Shown here piece by piece: positions 12,365 through 22,700 of a DNA stretch of 64,000 nucleotides. Made by a program: the position numbers and the translations under genes. The notes under the pieces are model-generated. The model searched no databases, was not told the origin of the DNA, and was given only the letters and a program-made list of their open reading frames with translations. Position 1 is the stretch's first letter; the number at the start of each line of letters is the position of its first letter. This DNA comes from Ptychodera flava (taxonomy: Eukaryota > Hemichordata > Enteropneusta > Ptychoderidae): assembly GCF_041260155.1 (NCBI RefSeq), contig NC_091932.1:5107501-5171500 (forward strand), given 5' to 3'.

Positions 12365-15300
12365 GTAAAAATTGATAGAAGTGGAAAACAGGACTTAGGC
12401 GTTACTCAGAGTTTCACGCTTCATGTGTTCTTTATTTCCGTTGCTTTGCTTCTGATGTTCCTGTCGACCCGCGCGTGGTTCTGCGTGTTCCTGTTTCTGT
12501 TATGCGTGTTTCCACTTAGTGCGCTGGATGGTTCCATTCGTAGAGGAGGGGCATGATAGTTTCACAGAAGGTATCTGTTCTCGTGGCGACAGCACATACC
12601 TTCTGTCAAACTATCATGCCCCTCCCCTGGGGATGGAACCATCCAGCGCCGCCCGCACTAAGTGGAAACACGCATAACAGAGACAGGAACACGCAGAATA
12701 GTATATACTGTGTATCTATAGTGTATGTATGTATGTATGTATGGATGGATGGATGTAAATTTCGCCACACGTCCAACGAAAAGCAATTACGACCTACATT
12801 ACTAAGCTTCTTCAATGCCTTGAAGCAAGAACGGGCTTACGATTGGTCTTATACTTAGCAACACACTTCCATTACATCTGGGCACTTTCATATCGTGATA
12901 AGACTTTATAGGGCGATCGTGTTGGAATGCATAGCCATTGATGACTAATAGCGTCAATCCAAGTTGAGCCATACAGTTCAGAGTAAAAGGTACGAGCAGT
13001 CTGTGTAGCAGCAGATTGCTCAGACTTGTGTGCTGCGTGATTTCTTGATGTGCTTCTCTTTGAATTCTCTTGCTATCAAAGATGTCTAAGATCACGCTGC
13101 CAGCGCGATAGATTTGCCCTAAGTCTGTGGACATATAAATATTAAAACAGAGTAAATTTAAGGAATGAAGAAGCAGGCTGTTGCATAAGTGGTGAGGTCG
13201 CGAAATTGAAGCAATGTACTAGGGCAGACTGTCGCTTAGATCATGGGAGAACTCGATGGCTTTTTCGGCCAGCTAGTAACTGCCGCGTACGCACAAGAAC
13301 AGACAAGCTGTGCTGCCAAAGCCAGTCTACCAATGCGATCAAAACAGCCCCTTTCGCAAGTAGTACAGGCTGAATGACCTGCGAAACAGTGAAGAAAGAG
13401 GAAAGTATTGAATAACTTATTTTGTATTCATCATTCCAGTTGTGTACGGCCGTGTTTCAGCAGATGCCGAAATTTGGCTAGCATTCTATTATGTACGCAG
13501 TCGGTCGTGTGTATAACATATGTCCCCCCCCACCCCATCATAAGAATGAGGCCATGGATCAGGTTTGTTGGTAGCGTAAAATCAATGCAGAAATACAAGG
13601 TACGGCTCATCTTTCGCTGAAAATGAAGGTACGGAACCCTGAGTACGAAAGTCAGCTACCCAAATAAATTTGCAGAACCTCTGCCTCGACGCATCAATTT
13701 TTCAGAGTTTATATAGATTGAAGCACTTGTGAATACAGATGAAATTTTCGATCCAATTTGTAAACTTGAAGGTGAATGTGGCATTATGCTCTACTTTAAA
13801 AACTGTCTCGTGGCAATCGACCATGACGATCATAATGCGAATCACAATAGTATGGAGGGCATGAATCACAGGGAAATCGTAGGGTAAAATCTAGAAAACA
13901 CACAAAACTGAGTTTATGAAATGCTTTACTTAAAATGCAAGAAAATGGAGTATTATACGCAATACAAATCCATTACGATTTCTGATTTGTTATACAAAGA
14001 CCGAGGGTTGTTATATCGAAAACTCCATGGCTTTTATATAGAATAAATCATTCAAATGAACTTGGGTATTAAAAGTTAAGTCAAAAGAGTGACATTTCAA
14101 AATTTACGTCCTGCAGTTTTCTACCCGAAGTTGCAACTTAACCAGTTCAGCTTGCATCTTTTTCATTACACCTTCGAGAATTCGACAACTTGAATTGTGA
14201 TTAAGGCCAAGTCATTTTCGTCTAAGATCTCATAATTCCCTTAAAAAGCCTACATGATAACTATATATGGTATGATTTATCACACGACAAGACCCTGTCA
14301 GAGACCTGGATCGCCGTGGATTATAAACCATAACCTACTCTTCAGAAGTGAGTTATAGCCATAATCCATGGCACGATCCTTGCTTCTGATTGGTTGGCAG
14401 GATGCTGCCACCTGAAAAGATGGCATGCAACAGACTACAATGTATTCATTGTTGTACCAATTCAAATTTAATTCAAATAGCACATCTTTCACTTGCAATT
14501 TACACAACACATTAGAAATCAAAAGTAATCGTCACTTTCTTCCGGATCGCTTTGAACGGACCGAATCATTGCCGTCGGGAACAATAATGTGCAGAACGTT
14601 TTCATGAGTCGAGGGCTTGCCTTCTCTTTTCTTGAGGAAGACCAGTTTCTTTTTCTTCCTTTCCGAGAGCACCTTTTGTTGTTTTGGCTTAGGCGGCTTG
14701 AGGGCATATACAATATTTTGCATAATGTCTTCCAATGGCCGTTTGTAGCTTCTGACTGATGCCGATCGATGGCCGCTTCTCCCGGTGATCGATTGTTCAT
14801 AAACTCCCTGTTCGTATAGTCTCGTACAACATGTAACTTTACCTCTGTGATTTGTTTTTCAGCCTCGCAATCGATCCCGACATCCTTATACATGTTCTTC
14901 AGGTTCCGGAGTGTATTAACGCCGACAGTTTGCTGCGAAAACGCTATATCCCAGTATCTCGATTTGACATTGGTCTCCGATAAAAACGACCCGAAAAACC
15001 AATGAGGGCGAGATATTGTTCATGTATTGGCACAATACACCGCTCATTAGTTAGATGAGAATATTGTCTGATTACCTTTTAGGTTTGGATTTGATGTTAC
15101 TAGTACAAGTCGTATACAGCCGTCCTTCATACTGCAGAAACTTTCGCCCTTTTTCATCGAACTCAATGTGAAACTGGTTCGCTTGGAGCTTTGCGTTCTC
15201 ATCCATAGCTCTAAGTCCGAACAGTTATAAAAGTAATGACAAACCTCGTGCTGTGTCAGTGTTGAATACGCCGCGATCCCACAATCTCTCCTCGTCGTTT

Positions 15301-17371
15301 ATCATCTCGGGATCAGCCTTTTCCCAAACTCGTTGCAGACTTCAACAATAATTGCAATCAAAGGCAAAGTTTAGTTCGGCGGCACTCATCTCACTGAAAT
15401 CAATGGGAGCTCTGTCATGTTCCGAAACTGAAACACCTTGAGGTTTTCTGTTGTCACAACAATCTTTCCGAATTTGAGCAGCGCAAGGCCAATTTGTGTT
15501 AGACTTTATAGTTTTTGGTACTCTCGTTTCGCAAATATTTTGAAATGTCACGTGCGTATTTCTCTCTTCGTGAACGGAAGTGATATCCATGCTGGCAAGG
15601 GACATTACCCTGACCATGCGACGGCGGCAGAGAGTTGGCAAGACTGGTTTGAACGTGGATTAAAAATATTAATCGGGAATTAGACAGGTTGCAGCATACG
15701 ATTGTAGAACATCTGGTGCACATTACCCTGAAAAAAAAAGACTTAGGCCAATCAGAAACAAGTTAGCAACAGTGCTGCATTTTCCCCGCTAAAACACTAA
15801 GAAGACCTATTAGCATGTTCAGGATGCATGTCATATACAAATGAAAAGCCTTGTCCAAAGAAAAGTGATCATACCATCCCTAGACAGTCTAAGGATATTG
15901 CTTACAAAATTAGTGAAAGTTATTTACTTTATAGCTAAAACTAAGATTAAAATTGATAATACTCATATAAATGGTTATTAGGAGTTGGATGTGTAGTCTC
16001 TCACTGAAAACAATTGCAGAGGCAAGGTGCCTGGCGCCTGGTCGTACAATTGTTTTCAGCCCCTTCTTGTTTTGCGTCGTTCTTAAAGTACTAAAGTTAT
16101 TGGTAAGTTTGGCCTGCAATGCATGAAAAAGGGGCCCACTCTGTAATTCAGGCGAGAAATTTGCGTCTATCATGCGTATTCTGAGTTGAAATTTCAGTTT
16201 TTGATCATAAGTCGTAGTGTGTACCACCGACAACTATCTGTTGCGTTTAGTCAGATGGATTTTAGCTTTTAAGTTCACTTAAAGACAAATCATGAAATTA
16301 ATGCGCAACATCAATTTATATTAACAATTAAAAGTCGTCAAAATATTTCTACAGTGTAGATTATTAATAAATATTTCTCAAATGTGTTTATCCAATACGC
16401 AGGTAAGGAGTGACGCAGTATTAAACATCTTGTGTGATGGAACAAAGGTCGTTCTTATGTCTGGGAATAGAGAAAACAAATTTAACATAGCACTTAACGA
16501 CAAACAAGAAATCATCGTGGAAGAAAACACGCTACCACCTTCTAAAAGTGACACAAGGAAAACGATATTCGGACGTCAGAAAGGTTAGTGATTGTGTTAA
16601 GACATATGACAATTCCACCTCATCCCTGTTCTTCGTCAACAATATGTTCTACTTAAATTGCGCAACCAATAACTATCGAAATAGGTAAAACCCGGAATTC
16701 GAATGGACAACGGTACAAACAAACCCGCGTGTGTAAACGCGCATAGACGAACGTGTATTTCCATAAGCGTTAGTGCACATGTGGGTTTGTTTGTACCGCG
16801 ATCACATCCCCTGTATGATATTTTTCTTCACCTTTGACTTCTAGGAGTCTCAGATAACTTGCCAGTACTTCGGGAAGATAAAGTGAAAGAACTCACGGAA
16901 GAAGCATTCAATACACATCTGAAGACATACAAGTTTAGATTTAAAGAAAGGGATAACCTCTGCTTTAGCGAATGCATGGATCTTATAGGACAGTTAAACA
17001 AGGAACATGGGAAAAAGGTAGGAATTACCTCTACAATATACTCGAAGTATGTTTAATATAGCATTCGACATACAATGTTTGAATACTAACATCATTATGG
17101 TTTTCTATCTTATCTATACCTTTAGGCTTCGAAGAATATGAAGATAAAAGTCAACTTTTCATTCGGTATCTATAAAATGAAAGCAGGAAGAGGCAGAAAT
17201 AAATATGTTGTTTCATGGAATAGTGAAGAAGAAGAAGTTGGAGTTGACCAGACGAGATCGTCTCTGCGAATAAAGGTCATATCAATCCGGAAAAAGGTGA
17301 CCCCATTGGTCAACACCGTCTCGCAATTAACGAACCCTTTACCCGTCAAACTTCCAATGTTAAAGCATTGA
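145..17371 (+). CDS. Tandem two-exon-module protein, unrecognised domain (5' partial)
   Basis: I do not recognise this protein family. Fifteen exons can be called: 145-299, 565-790, 1350-1498, 2012-2219, 2729-2886, 3216-3414, 3769-3917, 4907-5060, 5469-5611, 7711-8024, 8569-8633, 11302-11453, 16403-16583, 16845-17017 and 17126-17371. They total 2672 nt and join in one open frame of 889 codons plus TGA. All except the first have AG/GT borders of normal strength. They alternate between a helical exon (H, phase 1 in, phase 0 out) and a beta-rich exon (B, phase 0 in, phase 1 out), so each H+B pair is symmetric and can be duplicated without shifting the frame. H exons share C-x-P-x-I-x-[FY], a middle acidic stretch, then C-L-x-x-C-x-x-L-I. 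B exons share N/D-A-K/R-I-x-V, F-x-S/T-G, N-x-F-x-V and P-V/I-Y/H-x-I-S. No signal peptide or membrane segment is visible, but the N-terminus lies outside the window. The exon chain rests on phase and motif consistency; the function is unknown. Confidence 0.75.
838..1180. repeat. Dispersed GC-rich repeat, copy 1 (second copy at 31.3-32.0 kb)
   Basis: Two blocks match 31.3-32.0 kb on the same strand. The first, from about 838 to 924, resembles the hairpin element at 31326-31441 (ctgatacggcttttgcggcc). The second, from about 940, starts gcggctccactgtcgccacg and matches 31782 onward through tttgggcaccg and the ttacacaggcacgtgaatg region near 1150. In this copy the blocks are nearly contiguous; in the other they are separated by about 340 bp. 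It lies in the B1-H2 intron. I see no coding capacity and cannot name the family. Confidence 0.75.
1350..2219 (+). CDS. Module 2 (exons H2 1350-1498, B2 2012-2219)
   Basis: H2 reads [15 protein letters not shown], then REC and [15 protein letters not shown], with a GTATGT donor. B2 begins [18 protein letters not shown], then KSGDQRNEF and KPVYNVISY, and ends at AACGGAG/GTAAAT in phase 1. H2+B2 is most like module 4 (shared C-x-P-x-I-x-Y-x-HI, REC, CLRHC, LIER, SGD-x-RN and KPVY). Confidence 0.75.
2729..3414 (+). CDS. Module 3 (exons H3 2729-2886, B3 3216-3414)
   Basis: H3 begins [18 protein letters not shown], with [20 protein letters not shown] before the GTATTT donor. B3 begins [11 protein letters not shown], then [24 protein letters not shown] and a Ser/Pro tail ending in phase 1. 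It pairs best with module 1 (KKC-x-P, F-x-DI, EEDKL; AKITV, HR). H3 has no ORF long enough to stand out alone but is supported by splice sites and homology. Confidence 0.75.
3769..5060 (+). CDS. Module 4 (exons H4 3769-3917, B4 4907-5060)
   Basis: H4 begins [15 protein letters not shown], has REC and [15 protein letters not shown], and a strong GTGAGT donor. B4 begins [11 protein letters not shown], then [14 protein letters not shown] and [17 protein letters not shown], and ends in phase 1 at GGCG/GTAAGTAT. It is the sister of module 2. The donor runs straight into a long TATG/TATC microsatellite. The 990-bp H4-B4 intron holds nothing else I recognise. Confidence 0.75.
5063..5245. repeat. (GTAT)n then (CTAT)n compound microsatellite
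   Basis: About 90 bp of GTAT units followed by about 90 bp of CTAT units, starting inside the intronic part of the B4 donor (GTAAGTATGTATG). Long open frames of MYVC and LSIY repeats across it are artefacts of the repeat. Confidence 0.95.
5469..5611 (+). CDS. Module 5 helical exon (H5)
   Basis: Begins [15 protein letters not shown] after TATTTAG. It continues with LREMEKG and [15 protein letters not shown] and ends in phase 0 at CAG/GTATTA. The C-x-P-x-I-x-F and C-[LI]-x-x-C-x-x-LI pattern is kept. Its partner exon (B5) lies 2.1 kb downstream, beyond a microsatellite, a fold-back element and unrecognised sequence. Confidence 0.75.
6160..6238. repeat. (AT)n microsatellite
   Basis: About 39 AT units preceded by a short CA run (6139-6155). 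It directly abuts the left arm of the fold-back element at 6241. Confidence 0.95.
6241..6383. mobile_element. Fold-back/MITE-like hairpin, ~55-bp inverted arms
   Basis: The left end ccatggtatttttctctg and the right end cagagaaaaattccatgg are inverted copies. The pairing continues inward through tgacgtcatcgtatac and gtttttcgcggagccg to a short centre near 6305-6325. There is no coding capacity. This fits a short non-autonomous DNA element inserted beside the AT repeat. Confidence 0.8.
7632..7685. repeat. (AT)n microsatellite upstream of exon B5
   Basis: About 26 AT units ending 25 bp before the B5 acceptor (TTGCTTTAG at 7710), so it lies in the branch-point and polypyrimidine zone of that intron. 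Confidence 0.95.
7711..8633 (+). CDS. Module 5 beta exon with acidic tail (B5 7711-8024, tail exon 8569-8633)
   Basis: B5 begins [18 protein letters not shown], then [24 protein letters not shown], so the B pattern is kept. It runs on into a Ser/Glu-rich low-complexity stretch ([20 protein letters not shown]) that no other module has. The exon leaves in phase 2 at TC/GTAAGT. The short exon at 8569-8633 ([21 protein letters not shown]) enters in phase 2 and leaves in phase 1, restoring the entry phase for H6. The acidic linker separates modules 1-5 from 6-7. Confidence 0.65.
8634..11301. other. Long intron before H6, no recognised feature
   Basis: AT-rich sequence with only short scattered open frames. 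A 35-nt exon-like segment at 9220-9254 has AG/GT borders but the wrong exit phase (see rejected). I see no transposon, RNA gene or repeat array here. Confidence 0.5.
11302..11453 (+). CDS. Module 6 helical exon (H6)
   Basis: Begins [17 protein letters not shown] after ACATTACAG, then [17 protein letters not shown], and ends in phase 0 at GAG/GTAAAA. It has the first Cys and the second-helix Cys but Ala in place of the third (CLSYA against CLRHC). Its donor is followed within 10 bp by a ~900-bp microsatellite tract. Confidence 0.7.
11463..12357. repeat. ~0.9-kb compound microsatellite (GTAT, GT, CTAT, AT)
   Basis: Successive blocks of (GTAT)n, (GT)n, (GTAT)n, (GT)n, (GTAT)n, (CTAT)n, (GTAT)n, then (AT)n at about 12284-12355. 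It begins just inside the H6 donor. Every long open frame here is a repeat artefact. Its length is likely polymorphic and hard to assemble. Confidence 0.97.
12481..12696. mobile_element. Fold-back element, ~100-bp inverted arms
   Basis: The left arm starts ctgcgtgttcctgtttctg and the right arm ends cagagacaggaacacgcag. Pairing continues through tgcgtgtttccacttagtgc, ggatggttccat and ggggcatgatagttt to a short centre around 12584-12596. No coding capacity; a MITE or fold-back element in the H6-B6 intron. Confidence 0.8.
12697..14518. other. H6-B6 intron segment, no recognised feature
   Basis: Unique-looking AT-rich sequence apart from a short GTAT/GGAT run near 12725-12755. The minus-strand open frame at 12802-13134 has no recognisable motif. 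Confidence 0.5.
14519..15660 (-). mobile_element. Crypton-like tyrosine recombinase remnant (DUF3504-type), degenerate
   Basis: Read on the minus strand, fragments in order resemble the Crypton-derived recombinase domain that also underlies host QRICH1, ZMYM and KCTD1-type proteins. [19 protein letters not shown] near 15500 is followed by [10 protein letters not shown]. Then comes a DDERLW[16 protein letters not shown] segment near 15300, then [20 protein letters not shown] and [14 protein letters not shown] near 15100-15200. The last piece is a Lys/Arg-rich C-terminus at 14519-14893. The fragments lie in different frames separated by stops, so the element is dead. It sits antisense in the H6-B6 intron. 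Assignment is from recognition of the eLN, GVF-T-ARGL and QF-F-D-GKxxxYxxR/L style motifs, not from a search. Confidence 0.55.
15661..16402. other. H6-B6 intron end, no recognised feature
   Basis: AT-rich sequence up to the B6 acceptor. The minus-strand open frame at 15910-16233 shows no motif or splice support. Confidence 0.5.
16403..16583 (+). CDS. Module 6 beta exon (B6)
   Basis: Begins [18 protein letters not shown] after ATACGCAG, then [15 protein letters not shown], and ends in phase 1 at AAAG/GTTAGT. The N/D-A, V-x-L/F-x-SG and N-x-F positions are kept. The P-V/I-Y/H-x-I-S end is replaced by [12 protein letters not shown], so this copy is diverged. Confidence 0.7.
16711..16798. mobile_element. 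Short inverted-repeat element (MITE-like)
   Basis: 88 bp bounded by cggtacaaacaaaccc and its inverse gggtttgtttgtaccg, in the 260-bp B6-H7 intron. No coding capacity. Confidence 0.6.
16845..17017 (+). CDS. Module 7 helical exon (H7)
   Basis: Begins [20 protein letters not shown] after CTTCTAG, then [20 protein letters not shown], and ends in phase 0 at AAG/GTAGGA. The C-x-x-x-C-x-x-LI core is kept but the first Cys-x-Pro motif is lost. The exon is slightly longer and Lys-rich. Confidence 0.7.
17126..17371 (+). CDS. Module 7 terminal exon (B7) with stop codon
   Basis: Begins [20 protein letters not shown] after CTTTAG. The MKIKV strand is recognisable but the rest has diverged into a basic tail ending PVKLPMLKH and TGA at 17369-17371. 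It takes the place of a B exon and closes the reading frame, so it is the natural 3' coding exon of the gene. Confidence 0.7.
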   Translation, partial: ASKNMKIKVNFSFGIYKMKAGRGRNKYVVSWNSEEEEVGVDQTRSSLRIKVISIRKKVTPLVNTVSQLTNPLPVKLPMLKH

Positions 17372-17464
17372 GGGAAACCGGAAATACTGTAATTTGCACG
17401 CTTGACTGTGAGTTTAAAGATTTCATCTTGGCTATGTAAAAATTACTTATCACCAAAGGCCGAG

Positions 17465-17470
17465 AATAAA
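17465..17470 (+). terminator. Candidate polyadenylation signal AATAAA
   Basis: First AATAAA after the stop codon of the module gene, about 95 bp downstream. Motif only. Confidence 0.45.
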
Positions 17471-17471
17471 A

Positions 17472-19707
17472 GATGCGAACAAGTGTCTCAATTGCAGCAA
17501 TCAGAACGTAGTATTATCATTTCAATTAACCTTGACATCATTTTATTTTTTTGGTTCTTTTCTTTTACTTTGGCTTGAATGTAAAGTGTGAATATTACGT
17601 AGATATATAATTGCTCTTCAATTCAGTTTCATGAGACTTTTTTTAAAGATGCTTTGAATCAACAATTTATATTTTTCTAATCATGTGCAAGAATGACATA
17701 TCAATGGCAAAGAGGAATTCTAACCTCTTTAATACATTTAAAAAGATTTATAATTAAGTCCAATTGATGTTACTTGGATATAGGCTTCCTTTCAAATGTC
17801 GGCGTTTGCTTGATTATTATTTTATGAGCGGAGGAGTACGTTGTTCGTGGGACATTAAAGAATTTATCGTGCAGGATAAATATTACATGAATATCAACTA
17901 ATTTTACAGAAATTTTACTTCAATATCTGTTGGTTGTTTGTTTATTTCAAATTTTTTGAAACATATTCAATATTACATAATGCGATTCAATGAAATTAAA
18001 CAACAAAATATTGTCTTTGTTTGTCATTTTAGCTCTTTTCCTATGAAATCACATCGTTCAAGTTGGTTATTTTGACATGTCATCTGAATAAATTCCGTTT
18101 ATTAATGTGGTGTGTATTGTAGGAAATTTCTTTTTTACGATGCATTCTTTTCGAAACAGAGATCGTTGGTTCACCTTCCTTGTGCACCGAGGTTTGCTTG
18201 GCATCATTCTTTGGGATGATAAGCATGTCATCCCGAGCTAAGTATTTCTCAGGTGCTCAACCACATTGGCAATGACCACAACTTTGATAGTTTAAAGTTG
18301 TTTTTATAATTTGACAGTTTAAAGTTGTTTTTTATAATTTTGACAACAGATTACATAGTTGGCATACATTAAATATGTCATGGGATCAAATCTCAAAGCT
18401 CTACAGAATAATATTGTTAATGAGTGATACCGTAACATTATCTGTGATTGACAAAAAGTAAAAAAGGGTAAACGCCATAAAACAAGCAAAACATTCTGAT
18501 AAATATACATTCCGTAAATAATTGTAAGCGCAGTAGACTTATATCGTGTTATACACACTTGCATGTTCTGTACACAGTACTGTACATATTTGTATGGAAT
18601 CCCATGTCAATTAATGTAGCATAAGGCCAAAAATGTCACAATGTCTACTTGGCACAAAATAAAAAATGCCAGGCGATGAATGTTTCATTTTCTTTTATCG
18701 AGACGTTCATCAGTTCTCCCATTTGATATCATAGTTAATGGTCGTTTGTTTTTATCGGTGATTCATGACAAATTTTAAAGTGGAACTTAAATAAACAATT
18801 ACAAAATTAGCCACATCTGTTGCACAATCTTTAGTTTTATATACAATTAACCGAAATCAGAATGTAGCCTTTGTACGATTGAAATGGCTACTGTAAAGTT
18901 ACTGTTAAGTGGCTGCAGCCACTTTACATTAGCTTGGAAATTCATATTTCTCATGTTTAAAACAATGAATAACACTTGCTAGTTAGCAGCCCCTGTTGAA
19001 GAGTATTCTATTGATTGCACGAAGTATACTTTGTACATTTCAATTGTGACAGCCTGGAGAATAAATCACAAAATGTTTAAGTAAAATGTGAATATGTCAA
19101 TGTCGGAACCTCAGCAAATTCACCTTGCATGAAGTAGTTACCCGAAGCCGTCATCACATCACAAATATGACTCTATGAAATTTCCAAATTGTCCTAAATT
19201 ACTAATTCGACCCGTAAAATTATTTAGTCGGAACTGGTTTTCTTATAATTCGACGATTTAAAATCTTAATTGTCGAATTCTACAGGAGTTTACTATGGCC
19301 GAGAGAACAATTTGATGGTAGGCTGACTTTAATCTGTAAAATATGGTCGGCTCTTCACTAATGCGCCGCTTAAGCTTTGCAAGAAAACTGGCAACGAGTT
19401 GTAACTGCTCTGTAACTGCTGCCTCCGTAACTGCATCAGTCACGTCGCCTGACTGCGTTGCCTCCTGTTACCCGGCCTAAAAGCCCCTTAAGCCGTGTCT
19501 TTCGATAGTCCCTCGTGCCTTTCCGTCTATTATTTATGTACGGGGGATTCGCAAGTTTATAGCGAGGAAGGTGTGAGCTAGGAATGCCGCAGGCATTACC
19601 GAGAGTGCCGAAGGTCTCGCCGTAGGCGCTTGCGAATACCCAATCCCTGTATGTGCCAGAGACTACGTCAAAATAGACAAAAAAGGTCCATGGGACGACA
19701 GGGTAGA
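17472..19707. other. Intergenic region, no gene seen
   Basis: AT-rich. A ~30-bp direct repeat with ttaaagttgtttttataat occurs twice near 18290-18345. A GC-richer block at about 19440-19660 contains gggattcgcaag facing its inverse cttgcgaatacccaatccc, which may be a small inverted-repeat element. Otherwise nothing recognised. Confidence 0.5.
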
Positions 19708-22700
19708 TGACGAATCGTGTAGTTAATTTTATTTTTCAGCCCGCGAGGATCACTTTTGCTTAAAGTCTGCTTTCAGTTTTCCAAAATTGAAATGAAAAGT
19801 CTGTACGAGCAACCAACATCTTCATTTTCCGGGGAACGACAATAAAGTTTCCTTTCGCAGTGTGTTCTTTACATGAATCGAGTTATTTCTTAAGTTTTTG
19901 TTATCGTAAATTACATTAAATATTGTACCAGATATGATCACTTGAAGTAAACAGAGATGATAAACAGAGGTCTTCAAGTTCGCAATAGTATTGATATTGT
20001 CCTGGCTGATTTATTTCTAGAATTATATCACAGCAAGCATTCCACCATGAAGAATTGACGGCACCAACATGAGGGTTTAGGGCGGTGCTTGAAAGAAAAA
20101 TGAAGTGCGTGGAAGGGACATTTACAATTCTACTGAATTTATACCCCGCCATCTGATGAGAAATAACTTATTCCATATGATACTGTTAATCATTTTGTGT
20201 AGAGTGTAAGCATAAATTCCCAAGGTTTCTGTACTGGAAGAAAGGGGATACTGTTATCCATAACAAGCATCGTTTCTCTTGACGGAGTAAAGCAGTTGCA
20301 GGAGTGTCATGCGAGTTGTGCTGGCCTATATAGGTGTAAAGAAACACCTGTGTTTACATTGTAAATGTCTATGTACAATTAATACACGACTGTTTAATAC
20401 ATGACTGTTTAACAACCAAGCATGATTGTCTCGTATAAATGACCTGTTGTTGCGTGGCATGATGATATTGTTTTATTAAAGGGGAAATACCTCGAACAAA
20501 TTAACAATTTCAGTATGTATTGTTCCTAAAAAGCAGTTACACTTTCTTATTCTATTCTTTAAATTATCTAACTTGAAATTAAAATACCAGACTAGCCGAC
20601 ACAATACCAACAAGTTGATTTCAGTTCAGAATAAGTTAGCATCGGACATTACATATATAGGATGTGCTCACCAATCCAACTCCGACCAATTCGACTTGGT
20701 ATCACACAGTTTCACAAGAAACAGACTTATTATTACATGATGAAACCAAGAAAACGTTCCCGCGTTTGTTGAAGTCCGCTTAAATTTTTCCTAGGCTGAC
20801 TTTTTTTTCGAAGATTAGGAATTTGAGCTGAATGGCAGAATGGACAAAAGGTACTTACGCAAATGAGATCTTGGTGACGTTACAGCATGCGTTCATCGCA
20901 AATTCAATCATAGGTAAACTTTCACATCTGGCCAGTTGAATGCGAGGATAGTAGTACAAATAAGAGAGACATATCTCGCTAGTCGTCGACAAGCCACCCT
21001 TATGAAACTACGGGTCTGAAATAATTACAGTCAAGACAATTACACATACCGAATATTTTACGTCGATCCCTCGTTACATTGAAATGTACGTGCTTACAAG
21101 GATATATTTTTCTACTTACATATGTCATGTTCGTTCTGCTCTAAGTGTTGTAGGTACATTCAAATATTAAACGATCTCCCTACAAATTCAGAAAAGAAGA
21201 GAAACTTTCACGTCGTGAATTTCCTGATAGCAACATATAGACAATAAGCAGTGACTTTTTCTTTGTTTGTTGCCTTTCAGTAACTTATGTCATCTGTGTA
21301 CGATATTACTACTTGCATTTCATACCTCTACGAACATATGATGCATGTTACACATGAATATAGTGTGTCGTACGTCCGCCCTCTGTCACGGAGAATCGCA
21401 AAATGAAGGAGATATGCATTTCGTAAAAACAAATCCTGACTATACTTTCCTAGAACAACTGTGCATAGTTTGAGACTACTCTGTCACGTGCTTTTAGATA
21501 TAGTGATTCTGGTATTATCGCTACCCTGTCATTTGTCAAGTCACAGCTTGTGGTAAGAGCAGCGGAGATATAAAAAAGGCCATGGCAGTCAGGTTTATGT
21601 TTGTTCAGAGCGCAGCCGCTATACAATGCAAGATTCCGGGCACATGAATAGCATAAAATTTCAATATCGAAACCATGCTTATTAATATAATTTTCATAAA
21701 TCAATGCCAACATATGCCCCGTATCTTGCACTAATAGAAAGCCATTGCCTATGACTTCGTTCATCAGATTAATACCGGCCGAGCAAAATTGAGGAGATTT
21801 TGTTTTCGTTCAACAACTTAATTTTAAATTGAAGAAAGATGGTCAACGCAGCTTACTCTATGAAGATTCAGACACTAATAATGGGATATTATCAACAGGA
21901 AAAATCTTATATTTATACATTTGTAGATAATTACCATAAAATATAACGTTAAGCTTGAACAAAGGCAGTTCTCTTTAAGCAAGTATGGAGTGGTCCATAT
22001 GAAGTATTTTGGAATAAAAAATACTGTTCAATTTACAACAGGTAATTGAAACTCGTTTTTATTTGCTCCGAGTCACATTCTTTGTGTTGAACAAGTGTTA
22101 TACATTGATGGCAAAGCCAGTGCATTTAACTGAACTTGCCGGCTGTACGATGGCTGGTTCCTTAAGGTGACGCATTTCCTGCAGGTTAAAGTCGTATGTG
22201 TCATCCTCGCTGATGATATCTTTCTCAACGCCCTCCCGGAAGTGACGTGCCTGTAATTTAACTCTCGCCAGATGAGAGTGTAACGGGCTGGCAAATATAG
22301 TGATGCTTGTACCATTGCTACCCTGAAATTAAAATGAAAATGTTTCGAATCCAAGCAGAAGCATAAAAAGCATCATTGCAGGTATTACTGTAAAAATTCA
22401 CTGTCCCGCAGTATTTTTTTCGAAACTAGCTTCGGAGTTGAAGAAACTAAATGGTCTGACTCCATATTTTCCATGGAATGAATCGTTAGAGATCATTTGT
22501 GAGGAATTATCATAAATAATCATAAGTAATCACATTTACTATCTTACACTAAGTCAGAAAAAAGGTTTAAAAACTCTGTTTTTACACTTTATTTCTCCTG
22601 TAAAATCTTGCAGTAGCCCTACACAAGGATGAAACTGCTGTCTATGAGATTACACCCGAGTAGTATAGAAATCTTGAAGGAAACAGTACAACGAGCATGC

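Noticed and set aside
11340-12556. Open frames of up to 303 aa with MYVC, CVCV, LSIY and HTHT repeats
   Set aside because: They are translations of GTAT, GT and CTAT microsatellites. Only the first ~38 codons of the longest belong to the real exon H6.
22073-22354. 93-aa minus-strand frame in the duplicated segment, and its twin at 55825-56046
   Set aside because: Shadow frames of exon 8. The real frame carries HSHLA, the copper-ligand motif.
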